Positions 21,587 to 34,600 of a DNA stretch of 64,000 bases are shown piece by piece. How positions within the stretch are numbered: the first letter of the stretch is position 1; each line of letters opens with the position of its first letter. The notes under the pieces were generated by a model that worked only from the letters and a program-made list of their open reading frames with translations, was not told the origin of the DNA and searched no databases. The position numbers and the translations under genes were made by a program. Origin of the DNA: Liolophura sinensis (taxonomy: Eukaryota; Mollusca; Polyplacophora; Chitonida; Chitonidae); NCBI RefSeq assembly GCF_032854445.1, contig NC_088298.1:20235295-20299294 (forward strand), written 5' to 3'.

Positions 21587-21734
21587 TGGTCACTTTTCTG
21601 AGTGAAGGAGGGTGGATTGGCGGGTGTAAACCACGGGCCTTTGATAAGTTACTGACGAGCACCCTGCATGTATACATATATTGTTATGCACACCATCTTG
21701 GTGGAAGGCTTGCTGTCCTGAACAAAATGTTACG

Positions 21735-21950
21735 CTCAAAAAATAAATCTGTTAATATCTCAGTTTTAACAGATAGTCTGTTGTCTGAGTGCTAGTAGAA
21801 TGTACTAGTATTCTGTTATTGCAGCAGATTTTTCTGTTGAATATTACATATATGCATATTCTATAAATTCAACCTAAAGATTCTGTTAGACTAACAGGAT
21901 ATTATGTTGAATATGACAATAGACTTTCTGTTAAAATTTACAGATTGTTT
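21735..21950. mobile_element. MITE family F (CTGTT/AACAG-rich)
   Basis: CTCAAAAAATAAATCTGTTA at the left, AACAGATAGTCTGTTGTCTGAGTG inside (in shorter blocks), and TTTCTGTTAAAATTTACAGATTG at the right. Related to 37170-37373, 56306-56432 and 58403-58537. Confidence 0.6.
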
Positions 21951-22499
21951 TCTTTTTTTTCTTTGTTTTTTGGATTGAAGGCTGCTCAAACGGCCACAGC
22001 GAACAGTAAAAGCGGGAGAATTAAAGGACATATTCATACGCCATTTAAAGATAAAGCAATTGGATTAAGGTGTGAACTGGTCCTGAATGAATAAATAAAT
22101 GGACAAATAAATAAAATGAAAAAAAAAACAACTAATGACTTAATTAATAAATTAAAAGAAGTAAAATAAACTTGAGAGTGTGGCGGTTGAAAATTACAGA
22201 AGGTGGATGTTTTGAGAAATCGGTGTTTCCGATAAACTTCCTAAATGCGAAGGATTTGCAATGCGCTTGCGCAGCATGTAACAGGGGGTAACAATGAATT
22301 ATTCATGGTCAAGAAATAAAATGCATGTCTATTTCGTGTTTCAGAATTTGTAAGGCTCCTTGATGCACACGTACCCTGTGGGAGCAAAGTAACAAAGGCA
22401 CATTAGGGCAAGCTTGACTGGACCTGACCTGTTATTACGTGGATGGGGATGTAGCTGAACAACACAACCCATGTTTAAATTGAACCATGTGAGTGAATG
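21951..22499. other. Unassigned sequence
   Basis: An AAAT/TAAA-rich patch near 22085-22165. No gene recognised. Confidence 0.35.
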
Positions 22500-22735
22500 A
22501 GTGAGTGCTTGAGGTTAAACGTCGTATATACTTAACACTTTTTCGGTCATATAACGACAAAGGAGCCCTTAGAGTTAATGTAATGTTCCTTCTTGTTGCA
22601 GGACGGATTTCAATCACTCTTTTATCCAGTGCTGCTTCACTGAGACAATTTACCGAACGTAAATAAGTCGCCCCACCGGAGCCATTATACTGATACGGGT
22701 CAACCAGTAGTTGCACCATCCCCTTCATGCTGAAG
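22500..22735 (-). repeat. SINE family B, 3' two thirds
   Basis: GGTTAAACGTCGTATA, TTTTTCGGTCATATAACGAC, GTGCTGCTTCACTGAGAC, ATACTGATACGGGTCAACCAG. The tRNA-like head is missing. Confidence 0.85.
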
Positions 22736-23685
22736 CTTTTGTGACGAACACGAGCTTATTAAAAGTACCGTAAAGGTGGATGGTCGCAAGTTGTTAGCCA
22801 TCTGTCTTCTTACATGGCTTTCAGAATGTGTTATTAGATTGTATGGTAGACGATAAGGACGAATCGCATTCGATGCCCCGCACATCCGGGCACTTTACTC
22901 GCCTGTGGCATTGTTTGCTAGATAACAATCTGAAAGATGGTAGGGGAAGATATAGGAAATTATCAACATTGATGTTAACATGAGAAATTATGGTTTAGGT
23001 TATATCTACATATGGTAGATCGAATAATCTGCATAAGCATGCGTAAACTGCGGACGTCATCAAAGCGTATAGTTTTGAGCTTATACGTCGTCAGGAGGCA
23101 CACACAATTTATTATTAACGTTCAAGTTGCTTAGACATTATTTTTCACCTCAGTGTCGGCGCGAGTAGAACCTGAGGTATCGAGAAAAGTAGCAAGTGCT
23201 CGAATGTCCACGGCCTCGAATGTAAGGACGCCATCACCCAACTAGATCTCACGATGTCGTGGATTCTTGTCGCATCGCTCATATTTAGGAGAGAGCATGG
23301 TCTCTCTGGGTTTCCGTACTGAGCCAAATCATAACCCTTTATAGTCCTGACAAATGCCGTTTGCTTTGTATGACAATGAAATCAGGGATTGTATATTTAT
23401 TTAGTTGGTTGTATGAAGGCGTTCAGCTTTATGGGCGGAGCAAAGTTTCCAGTTTCCTTACAGCGCATGCGTCGTTCTCTACCTTTGGCTTCACTGTCAC
23501 CAGTAGTAAATTTTGTGTAGAACAACGCCGAGGTCACTGAGGTCACAATGATAAGGCAGGAAGTGATGTCAGAAAACATAAACAATCCTTCTCTGCATTT
23601 ATCTTTAAGAATGCTTTATTCTTAGACACATGCATCCTCTGTATCTAGTGTATAACAACATTAACATAATTATTCTAGTTGAATA
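22736..23685. other. Unassigned sequence
   Basis: Three short minus-strand frames (22700-22885, 23145-23327, 23397-23585) have no recognisable content or splice support. Confidence 0.35.
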
Positions 23686-23912
23686 GCACGCTAGCACAGC
23701 GTAATGACCCAGGCGCTTCTCCCCAATGCAGTCGCTGTGAGTTCAAGTCCAGCTTAGACTGGCTTCCTCTCCGGCCGTAAGTGGGAAGGTCTACCAGCAA
23801 CCGGGCTCTGCCCGGTTTCCTCCCACCATAATGCTGGCCGCCGTCGTATAATTGAAATATTCTTGAGTACGGCGTAAAACACCAATTAAATAAATAAATA
23901 AAATAAAATCAT
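23686..23912 (+). repeat. SINE family A
   Basis: GCACGCTAGCACAGCGTAATGACC head, GAGTTCAAGTCCAGCTTAGA B box, a 30-bp internal deletion, and an AAATAAATAAATAAA tail. Confidence 0.9.
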
Positions 23913-23924
23913 ATTTGAACAACT

Positions 23925-24175
23925 TTATCTTGTTTAACGCGATAAACACATCGTGTTAAATGTTATATATAATACCTGCTGCAAAATACACAAGTTTTTG
24001 TTGTATTGCATAAATAACCTCATTCTGGTTCAACACAAGTTTGTGTTTTATTATTTTTTAACACAAACGTGTACTTCACATTTATTAACCCACGATAGTG
24101 TTGGGGTAACACATTTCTGTGTTGAATAAAAACAAGTTGTTATGTTAGATTTCAACACAAGGGGTTTTTTGTGTC
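23925..24175. repeat. AACACA/TGTGTT-rich palindromic repeat
   Basis: Several short inverted pairs such as CAACACAAGTTTGTGTT and repeated TTCAACACAA. Probably a decayed MITE. No clean ends found. Confidence 0.4.
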
Positions 24176-25067
24176 TAGCCTTGTTTCGGCTAAGCCGCGC
24201 CAATGGTGTCCTGATGCGGAACTACATAATCAGCATTCCTCAATAAAATTGTTTCAGGTGTTAGAACCGGTACTTTAGATAAAGAGAGTACACTTGTATG
24301 ACGCATACCGTTAGAAACAAAGGCTGATTTTTTCTGTTTTCTGCCATCACTTCCTGCTCCATCACCGTGCATAATTCAAGTGACCTCGACGTTGTTCGAG
24401 ATTTCTGAGAGAGGTGCATGCGCTGTAAGGAGTATGTATTATTGTTTGATTCCGTTTTTTAACATAGGTTTTAACGGCCAAAAATCCAATAACATTAGGA
24501 TATCATACTTCGCCAGAACTCGCCACGATGATAGGTCTACAATGCCGAAGATACGCCCCACTCAGTTACCGTATATACTTACACCAGTCTAGCATGTCGC
24601 TTAGCCATTTTCTTGTGTGTCTGTTTTGTTTTTTTTTCAAACAATTGCCTTAAACCTTTTGAAATGAATTTAAAACGTCCCTGGATTCGACTGGCTGCGT
24701 GCTGTATACAGTTCGGCCTTGACACATCAGATACATTTACGATCACGTATGATATTTCTTGTAATGTTTTCACGCCAGTTAGCATCACATTTACGTAAGA
24801 AACAGTTACCCATGGCCTGTTTACATTGGCGATGTTACAAAACAACAGCTTGCTTGCACAGAAATAAAAAAAACAACAACAACCTGAGGACGTGCACCTT
24901 CATGTGTATTACAGCGAGTCTGAGGTATGGGCTATACGGTTTTGTACTTGACGATACTAATCAAGATTTCCAGCTGAAGTCTTATTGGTAGACAGTCGGT
25001 GGCCTGTTTACATAGAACCTCGCTCTCGCCGTAGCCATTCGGCTTTAACTGCCCTGGTGTGCAGGTC
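24176..25067. other. Unassigned sequence with a short minus-strand ATG frame
   Basis: A 60-codon ATG frame at 24190-24372 (minus) ends DYVVPHQDTIGAA. It has normal base composition but no recognised homology or splice sites. GAGGTGCATGCGCTGTAAGG (near 24413) recurs at about 56493 and 58590, indicating dispersed repeat DNA. Confidence 0.35.
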
Positions 25068-25428
25068 GAGTGAGTACTTGGGGTTTAACGTCGTACTCAA
25101 CAATTTTTCAGTCATATGACGACGAAGGAATCCTTAGGGTGCATGTACGTGTAATGTGCCTCCTTGTTGCAGGACGGATTTCCACCGCTCTTTTATTTAG
25201 TGCTGCTTCACTGAGACGACTTACCGAAGGCAAGTAAGCTGCCACGCCCGAGCCATTATACTGATACGGGTCAACCAGTCATTGCACTATCCCCTTCATG
25301 CTGAACACCCAGCGAGGCAGTTACAACTTCCTCTTTTAAAGTCTTAGGTGTGACTCGATCAAGGATTGATCCTGGATCTACCGGTCCCGAAGCGGACGCT
25401 CTACCAACTGTGCTATCCGGGCCGGTCC
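25068..25428 (-). repeat. SINE family B, full-length reference copy
   Basis: On the minus strand it starts with a tRNA-like head (GGCCCGGATAGCACAGTTGG, TAGAGCG; GGATCAATCC as B box), then a body with GACTGGTTGACCCGTATCAG and a 3' end CTGAAAAATTGTTGAGTACG. Copies at 8098, 13385, 22500 and a fragment at 3229. Confidence 0.9.
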
Positions 25429-25535
25429 AGGTCGAATTAAGAACACTATTGTGGTACCTGGAAATGGTTTATGCAGTCAGATTGGTGTGGTCATATCTAA
25501 TACTGACCGCCGTCTTATTCTTAAAATAAAATAAT

Positions 25536-25536
25536 G

Positions 25537-25622
<86 letters not shown>
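25536..25622. repeat. (AT)n microsatellite
   Basis: About 43 AT units. Confidence 0.98.
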
Positions 25623-25624
<2 letters not shown>

Positions 25625-26949
25625 GTGAGTGTCGGCCCTTCAATTTTCTACAAAACCGATAATGCGATCCACTACATTCACGCTTGCCTTGCGTATAAGC
25701 CCAATCAGCATTTTTCAGGGCTTGCGGGAGTTCACTCAGATTTAGCAGAGAGAAGAGCAACTACCGTTAAATAACGCCTTTCATCTACGTTAGTTGGCGA
25801 GAACCCCCACATTGTCTCACCCCATATCTGCGTGAATTCGCGAGACCCTTGAAATGCGGAATGGAGCGTTTTGCTGATAAGAACTCAAGGAAGCGCAATG
25901 TCCAGTACTGAAAAAAATTAGGAATGCAAATTAGGCAATGATAACACCAAACGGCTTTTTCAACGGGCACTGCTTTTGTCCGTAATTTGATTTATGCTCA
26001 AAACCTGCATTCTTCAAATCTCAAAAAGGGCCTAGTGACATTTTCATCGGGCGGCTGGGTTTGTACACCAAACCTACATTCTTCAGATCATCAAAAGGGC
26101 TCAGTGATTTTCAATGGGTGCTGAGTCATAGTGTGAATAAACTAGTTATACCAATTCCAATACTGCGTACAATATGCCATATACAGGCTGTATAGGATTT
26201 GTTTGCACTGTAAACTTGCTTTGTCGCCAACAGTAATAAAAGGGAGAATGTATAGGAATATAAATATATCAGGATGGCGCACAGTGCGTAATATCAGGTC
26301 ATTACTTGACCCGATTCTTAATTCAAAGGTAAGTACCACTCTAAAATGAAGTATATATCAGACGAAAGGCCATTAAAAATGTCCAGGAAAATGGCTGCAT
26401 TTATTTTTTTTTCTTCGGTGGCCTGTTGTGACCTAGAAGGTAACAATTACATCACATCTATACATTTTGCCTGAAATAATTCGCTTCAAGGTCAAATCGG
26501 TAAATGCATTCATAGATTTATTTGTATATGCATTTTGAATGATGGAATGTAGCAGTCTAATGGGTGTTAGCTAGCATAAACCTTATGTGACGCCACTGGT
26601 CCTATTGTGGTAAGAAAAGGCCACCATAGAATAAAATATTCCAATGCATTTGACTAAGTTAAAGAAAATTTGAAAAAAAGTAATTAATCCAACCATTCTC
26701 GTGGACTGTGTTTAATGGTCTTTCAGATGATATATACTTCATCTTAATGTTTTGCTTTTAAGTGAGAACCTGTTTTTTTTTTATTTAGTGAATGTGGATG
26801 CATGAAACATCTGTGCCATAAGGGGTAAATCTACTTTGGACTAAATTCGCGACAAGGATAACGATTAAATTTGCGACACAGTGAATAACACGAGTAAGTA
26901 ATATCACTTCATGTACGAGTCAATTGTTAACACTATGCAACACCAATTA
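25623..26949. other. Unassigned sequence
   Basis: A weak ~60-bp echo (AAACCTGCATTCTTCA / AAACCTACATTCTTCA, near 26000-26110) suggests a decayed duplication. No gene recognised. Confidence 0.35.
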
Positions 26950-26955
26950 TCGCAT

Positions 26956-27058
26956 CATTTGCGACACAATTGTTAATAAAACAATAGAAAATATCGGTTC
27001 ATTTGCGACACTATTGTTAATAAAACAATTGAATAATATCGAATCATTTGCGAAATAG
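26956..27058. repeat. 44-bp tandem repeat, ~2.3 copies
   Basis: CATTTGCGACACAATTGTTA plus ATAAAACAATAGAAAATATC, repeated with few changes. An older partial unit lies upstream. Confidence 0.8.
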
Positions 27059-27065
27059 TCATTAT

Positions 27066-27345
27066 CACCAGGGGCCTATGAATGGCATACAGGGGCCTAC
27101 AAATGAGATACAGGGATTCACGAATGGGATGCACGGGCCTGCCACTGGGATATAGGACCTATCAGTGGAATACAGGGGCCTACGAACAGGGTTCAGGGGC
27201 CTACGCATAGGATATAAGGGCCTACTAATCGCATATTTGGGCCTGAGAATCGGACATAGGGCCTCCGAATCGGATATGGGGACCTACGAATCGATTGAAG
27301 GGGCCTACGAATAGGATATAGAGGCCTGTGAATGGAACATGTATA
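27066..27345. repeat. ~23-bp tandem repeat (GGGGCCTACGAATnGGATA)
   Basis: About 12 degenerate units of GGGGCCTACGAATAGGATA with spacer variation. The minus-strand frame at 27193-27417 only mirrors the repeat. Confidence 0.85.
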
Positions 27346-28649
27346 GATATCTACGAATAGGATACAGCGTCTCACTAAGCCTAGAAACTGTGTACTGGGT
27401 CTTTTGCCAGTGGACATGACTGAACTGCCTTAACTCTTAATGGAGGAATATATTCTGTTGTAACTATAAACTACAACAGGTTGGTTCCGTTACTCCAACA
27501 GAATACTTTGTCTTTTGAGGTAACGGGATGTTGTGTTGTGCATAACACATCATATGTTTCTAGTATTACCCAAAAAGCATAATGTTGTCTTAAATTTAGC
27601 AGTTTTTACAGTGTAAGATGTCGCTACACCGTTGCGTGTATCTAGGATCACACTGTGTGCGATATTTTCTAAGCATTAAGAGATTGTATACCACCATGGA
27701 AATACGTGCAACATATATAAGTCAGTCGACCGTGACAAAGTTTGACCTGTGGTTTAAAAGGTTAGCAGTCATTTCATTCGCCAAGCTGAATTATTTGCCC
27801 CGTGAAATACTTCGGTTAACGAAAACTTTACACCCTAAGGTGAATATATCTGTGCAAAAACAATTTTTTAAGAGAAATCCTGGATTCATAGTTTAAAAAC
27901 CTCCATTAGCCATCGTGTTTATGCAATGATAATGTCGCCGAGAGCCAGCGTTCGGATTTACTTATAATGTTATACATTTACTGAAAACTCTGCTGCCCAA
28001 CATAGTGCAATTTTAAATATGGGTCAAAATACTTTGAGCACGTTTTTAAATTTTGCATCTCCAATGGTTGAAATTGTCTTCATGTGTACTCCAGTATATT
28101 TTCCAAGCATTTCATTTGTATGTGGCGTTTCTTCACTTTTTGCATCAGCGTATTGTGGGGGAGAATCCACGCAGAGGTTTAGTTTGCACTTGCAATTTTC
28201 CTCGAAGTGAAATATGTCTCAAGTGATTGTATGAATACAAACTGCCGATCAAGATCAGTAAACCAATGAGAATTGGTGGGTGTGGTCTAACCAACTTCGT
28301 TTGAAAAAGTAACCCCCCTGTAAATTATGCATGCTATCTTTGCGCGTGATGCGTATATATATATAACCGTAGTGTGGGTACTAACACTTATTAGAAGTAC
28401 CCATAAATGCCTCACCGTGAGACGGTGCGGTTTCAAAAGTGAACAATATCTTCAGAGGGGCACGGACGAGATCTCCTTTTTCAAAATAGAGCTTAAGCCG
28501 GTGGATCCGTCAAACTGGACTTTCCACTTTTCGGTATCCTCTTTATTTGGCTTTTGGTTCTTCACGGATTTGTCGAGGAATTACAGGTGAATGAATAACA
28601 TATGTTATCAGAGGGAGATTTTGTGTAGCTTGAGCAAGGTCGAGACCTG
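27346..28649. other. 5' flank of BCCT gene 2
   Basis: TATA-like ATATATATAT at 28355-28364 is about 355 bp before the ATG but may be only a simple repeat. GGTGAATGAATAA near 28588 could be a 5' UTR splice donor. Frames at 27618-27896, 28019-28210 and 28327-28590 are unrecognised. Confidence 0.3.
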
Positions 28650-28669
28650 CTTGTCTACATGCAGACAAG
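28650..28669. promoter_or_regulatory. Inverted repeat just upstream of BCCT gene 2
   Basis: CTTGTCT-ACATGC-AGACAAG has exact 7-bp arms, 49 bp before the ATG. Like the gene 1 palindromes it has a TACATG core. Factor unknown. Confidence 0.3.
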
Positions 28670-28717
28670 TTCCTTTTTGTTAAGATCATAGTAGTGAAGA
28701 TTTAAATACAGAGAACG

Positions 28718-29220
28718 ATGGCTACAGAGGATGGCTCGGAAAATGTGAACGTTCACAGCACGGAGTGTCTGACTCAAGAGGAATACGAGCGTATCTCCGA
28801 GGAGCATTTGAAAAAATGTTGCAGTATAAATTGGAAAATTGGGCCGATTCGAATCGAGCTGAACCCCATCGTCACCATCGCTTCGGGGATCGTCATTTGG
28901 GGTTTGGTGGCCTGGTGTTGCGCGGACCCCATTGGGTCCTTCAACCTTTTGACCCCGGTTATGTTGTGGATTACCAAAACCTGGACCTGGCTTTACATCG
29001 GAACCCAGGATGTCTGGGCGCTGTTGATTATCGCCATTTATTTCTCGAAATACGGCAATCTAAAACTGGGCCGTCAAAATGAAGAGCCAGAATTCAGCGA
29101 TGCCGCCTACTTCACCATGTTGTTTGCGGCCGGGATTGGAATCGGTCTGTTCTACTTCGGAGTGGCAGAGACGATGTTTCACTACGAACCGGGGCCTTAC
29201 GGAAATCGTTACTGGAACAG
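28718..29220 (+). CDS. BCCT-family transporter, paralogue 2, exon 1
   Basis: Encodes residues 1-167 and two bases of codon 168. The ATG at 28718 is supported by an in-frame stop 15 bases upstream and by agreement with paralogue 1. The acidic N-terminus (residues 1-20) is unlike paralogue 1. It is followed by the shared LTQEEY..ISEEHLKKCC segment, TM1 (51-66), TM2 (91-110) and TM3 (131-155), which carries the glycine motif G139-I-G141-I-G143 and FGVAETMFHY. In bacterial BCCT proteins this GxGxG stretch lines the substrate site. Its third glycine is typical of betaine-type members, and an aspartate there favours choline. The exon ends AACAG|GTGAGG at 29220/29221 (phase 2). Joined to 37587-39366 it gives 760 residues and a clean stop. 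Confidence 0.92.
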
Positions 29221-29751
29221 GTGAGGTTCTTTTCTTTATTTGTAAACAAAGACAAGACCGTAAATAAGAATTGACTCTTTTTTAATATTTCTTATTAAAT
29301 GGTTGAAGTCTTACAGAAATGAATTGTTGAAATATGGTAGCCGTAAATTACGATTACATGCGCTTATGGAATCTTTAGTAAAGAAATGTCACATTGGTTG
29401 AAATGTAATTCATTTTTACAGTGTATATTTTTTAAGTTCAGTATACGTTCAAAGAGAGTTTATTTTTTAAACGCACAACAATTAAACAATGGCAATCAAA
29501 AATTCCTTTTCTAGCATTGTTATACCTGAACAATATGAATACACTAGCCTTTTTTCGACTTTGCGCACAATATTCTTTTGACTTTGTAAATCTATCTGCA
29601 TGTATTGGGGCCACCCGTGCAGCACCTGTCCTATTTCACTATCTATTTATTCAGTTATTATACAGTAAAGTATTTCCTTGTAATTGAAAAGCAAAAAGAA
29701 CCAGCTGCAGATTTGATTAGACAGGCTTTATAGTTATATGAAATGACAAGC

Positions 29752-30739
<988 letters not shown>

Positions 30740-30890
30740 CTTTGTTTTTTTTTATCGTGAGTTCGAACCCAGCACGTGTTGTTCCGGGCTGCGGCATAAA
30801 GCCTGGTGGTTTATTAGGTACCCAGGTCGATGGTTTACTTAGGGCACTCCATAAGCTTGACCACCGTAAAATATAAGTGAAAAAGCCCCG
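30740..30890 (+). repeat. SINE fragment, separate tRNA-headed family
   Basis: B-box GAGTTCGAACCC (near 30760), then TTGACCACCGTAAAATATAAGTG as 3' part. Only one copy seen here. Confidence 0.5.
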
Positions 30891-31685
30891 AGCACATTTA
30901 CCAATTATATTAATTATCATTAATAGCGTTTTCAACGAAATTCCCTTTCAACGTTGATACGTGTTCAGTTCACGCTACAACAAGCATAAGCCTCCATTAG
31001 CGAGGTGTTGGTGTTAAATGGCATTTTCCACACAAGGCTGAGCGCCAGTTATTTTGAGGCATATGACCGCTTTCATACCTTGAGACATTCCTCTTCTTTA
31101 TTCGGCCTTGGCCGATGATTATCCAGCCCATTGTACAGTCCGTGAGCACTAAATAATGCGCTTACTTGATGGCATCTTGAATACGTTTAAAACCTTGAAT
31201 ACATGCCCTTTATCACCGTCAGATAGCTATAAAGCAGGATGCCAGAGACAGTCTTTGACACACCTTCATTTAATCTTTCCAATGCTTTTAACCTGCGTGT
31301 ATGAAAAGCATCATTGTTAAGCAGACTGTATCCAGAGCACAATTAAAGGCTGGTAAACACGCACAAAAAGGCACGCATGCGTAATCCGATCTAAGGTGCA
31401 GTTTAAAAGCAGGGTTTGACGGAGGGTGTTTACGTGTTCTCTCAAGTATGACCAGAACATCGTATTTAACTACAAATCTCCTATCTCTTCATGAACAGCC
31501 TATCAATGACGGCGCATTCCCCAGTAATTGGACAGCAATAGGGAACAGCTGCAGATTTTATTAGACAGACTTTAGAGTTGTATGAAATGACAAGCATTAC
31601 ATATACGGCTTATGATTTGTAACACTTTTATAACACCCGTCCGATCACATATTTAATTATAGATTCATTTCGTAGCTTTATTTCG
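30891..31685. other. Intron sequence
   Basis: Contains the ~60-bp echo (31545-31606) of the sequence flanking the 29.75-kb microsatellite. Nothing else recognised. Confidence 0.4.
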
Positions 31686-31694
31686 CTTATATTT

Positions 31695-31848
31695 GACCAG
31701 GGGCCACTTCCACGAAACTTCGTAAGTCACATTTCTCGTAACATTTTTCGCAAAAGACGTTGTCTGGGTTATAGTCACATATGGCAACTTCCTTCACGAA
31801 CACACTTACGAAAAATTGATTTACGAAGTTTTTGAAAGTGGCCCCTGA
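31695..31848. mobile_element. 154-bp MITE with a 9-bp target duplication
   Basis: Inverted ends CAGGGGCCACTTCCACGAAA / inverse of TTTTTGAAAGTGGCCCCTG, with CTTCGTAA/TTACGAAG continuing the arms. The nonamer CTTATATTT occurs immediately outside on both sides (31686-31694, 31849-31857). A 9-bp duplication fits Mutator-like elements. Confidence 0.75.
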
Positions 31849-31889
31849 CTTATATTTAACGCCAAACGCAAGAATGTTTTGCATGTGCG

Positions 31890-32090
31890 TTGGCGGTCAG
31901 TTTTGTAAGTGGATTAAACCGGAGTGCTTGGTGTAAACCACCGACCTTTGGTAAGTTACTAACCGTCTTTCCCACAAGTAACCATATTGGCCAAAGACAT
32001 AATATATGTTTTAGGCAGGGATTGAACCCATGCGTAGTGTTTCCAGACAAGCACCTTTTACCACAAGACCGCAGTCCGCTCCCGATTCGC
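31890..32090 (-). repeat. SINE family D
   Basis: Minus-strand head GAGCGGACTGCGGTCTTGTG, B box GGTTCAATCCC, and body ending in the inverse of GGTGTAAACCACCGACCTTT. A second open segment to 32200 is of uncertain nature. Confidence 0.65.
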
Positions 32091-32399
32091 ATAAATAGGT
32101 CGTTTTCAGGGTTATGCATGGGGGAGAAAAGCCGGGAAACTCCGGTTGGGTTAAACAACTGCTCAGCCAAGTCCGTGCGAGAGCCGGACTGGAACACTTG
32201 ACCTCATTGGGGACAAGAACGAACGATTGGCACTTATTGTACCTTTACAATGAATATAAATCGAACACCTTCTATAACTCTTCCACGTAGTCACAAACAC
32301 ACAGGGCTATCATGGGAATTTGTCCGTGTGATCTGCACTGTCGACGATTCTTAACTGTGGGTCTGACGCTTTGACTAAAACCACAATCATCAATATCAT
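32091..32399. other. Intron sequence, nothing assigned
   Basis: No feature recognised. Confidence 0.35.
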
Positions 32400-32735
32400 A
32401 CCTTGTACGCTAAAGAATACGTTTTGTTGTGGGCGAAAAGATGGAAAAATTGGGGTAACTACTGTCGCACTCATTGCAAGCACGCATCATGTATTATAGG
32501 CTAAAGAATAGAATACGTATGCTAAGTTCAATTGCGTGCGAAAAGATCGAAAATCGTGCCTTATAGGATAAAAATACGTATGCTAAGTTCTGTTGTGGGC
32601 GAAAAGCTGGCAAAATGAGGGTATCCACCGTCGCACCCATTGCAAGAATATATCCTGTCTTATAGGCTAAAGAATACGTGTGCTAAGTTCAGGTGTGGGC
32701 GAAAAGATGGTAAATTAGGGTATCTATACCATCAC
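32400..32735. repeat. ~100-bp degenerate tandem repeat, 3-4 copies
   Basis: Repeated CTAAAGAATACGT, ATGCTAAGTTC, GTGGGCGAAAAGATGG and GGGTATC(T/C)AC blocks, with deletions between units. Confidence 0.75.
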
Positions 32736-34018
32736 ATTCAGGGCTGGCATCGCATTCAGTTTCTATAGCGTAAACTGGCAACTTTAGAAAATGTCAAACA
32801 CACCGTGTAGATTTCACTCAGGATTAGTTCCTCACCTGATCTTGATTACACCTGCAGTGCATTCATCCGTGACCAATGGCCTTATCCCTCTTTTTCTTGA
32901 AGTAACTGTATTCTTCTGACGTGTATTGAAAATTGTACCGTGTTAGCATTGTTATCGAACGGATTCGAAGGGAGATAAGGCGACACCAATTTATATTTTT
33001 GCTTTACAAGCAAAATAAATCTTTCTTCAACGTCGGAGGAGGGTATAAAAATAAAACAGACAAAAATAAATCATCTCATTTCCTGTAAATGTGGAGTGTC
33101 CCTGCAATTTTCCCTCTTGAAGACATGTTTACTTGATCTTAAAATCTTGAAAAATAGGAAAATCACCAAAACATATCGCATCGATCCCGGACAAAAGAAA
33201 AAAGTTGGATTTTCAGTTTTATTTTATTTTCCAGTTTTTAAATTTTTTTTTAGCGCGTTGCTCAAGAGTGATGAGAACAGTGACATGTGCACGTAAGCCT
33301 GTACGTAATTTGTTATTTTTGTCGTCGGTTTTCATTCAACAAGAGATATATATATATAATGCAACAAATCATTTGTGTTTCAAGCGCCTGTCTTCTGTGT
33401 TTAAATCTTTCACACATCTAATTTGACTAATCGACCAAATGGAAGGCCGAAAGGAACCTTATTCTCAGCATTACATTAAAATATAACTGTCGTACATTAT
33501 CAAGGTCAAGGGTCAAAATCCCATTTAAAAACTTTGACCTGAACTTGTCATACCTATTGGTGTAGTATGTACTTATAAACAAAGCAAAGTATCAAAATGA
33601 CTTTTTAATACACCCGTTATTCAAACTGCAATATTGCCGTCACAGTTTCTTAAAAATATAGAGCCTTTTTAAACGAACGATAGAAAAAAGCAGCAGAAGA
33701 ATTAATAATAAATTTTTACTGACTTCAGAAAAAAAATTGGTTTACATACGATTCACTTCACCACAGAGTTTTATCGCAGTGATTAGTCCGATGGGTTTTT
33801 ACACGTTTCACTTTGAATGAGTGCGATAAGTTGTTACTACAAATCGCGTCATGATCAAGTGATCTGATCTGACATAGAACGCTATACGCGAACAAAAATC
33901 TTGCGTGTTTGTAGCTTGGATAAACAGTAAATGCCTACATTTGTGATTTGCATACACTATATATATGACCTACATACATTTAACACTTCTAAAAGCTACA
34001 CATTTTTTATCTTGTGTA
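32736..34018. other. Intron sequence, AT-rich
   Basis: Frames at 33096-33426 are Phe/Leu-rich AT-driven. No exon recognised. Confidence 0.4.
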
Positions 34019-34165
34019 AGTTATGTATACAACGGTTTCTCGCATAAAAGTTATACACTTGTCTCTTGCATAAGCTATACACTTGTCTCTTGCATAAGCT
34101 ATACACTTGTCTTTTGCATAAGCTATACACTTGTCTCTTGCATAAGCTAAACATTTGTCTCTTGC
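34019..34165. repeat. 24-bp tandem repeat, ~6 copies
   Basis: ATAAGCTATACACTTGTCTC plus TTGC, nearly perfect. The 8-codon periodicity creates open frames on both strands. Confidence 0.9.
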
Positions 34166-34600
34166 GGAGAGGAAGATTAGGTTAGGCACTCAGTTCTAAT
34201 CAAGGAATTGTATCTAGTCATCACAAAGAGGCCATTGCTCTCGGTCTGTTTTTTGTACACTGTAATCATCTGTATCACATTCATCTTTCCGTCCTCGTCG
34301 TTTTCATTTCTAGTTATTGCTTTCATCTACATCAGGCTGTTTTCAGCAAGGTCGTCTTTAATTTTATATTTACAATGATGTGCACAGGTGAATAATAATA
34401 ACTTCTTATAGTGAACAGATCATATATAATTTATAGCCTTAAGCTGCATGCTGTATATTATTGAGTACAGGGCGTAAGATAGCAATCAAATAAACAAATG
34501 CAATATGAATAGAATATAAATAAAACGACTTCGCCTGTCCTATGGCTTAATGCGTACCAGCAACATATGAGTGTCATATTATTTCTTAATATGCAGCTTT
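34166..34600. other. Intron sequence with a SINE A scrap
   Basis: GAGTACAGGGCGTAAGATAG plus CAATCAAATAAACAAA at about 34463-34500 is a worn family-A tail (+). Otherwise nothing. Confidence 0.4.

Noticed and set aside
24190-24372. 60-codon ATG frame as a small gene or exon
   Set aside because: Protein-like composition but no homologue recognised, and the neighbouring sequence recurs as dispersed repeats.
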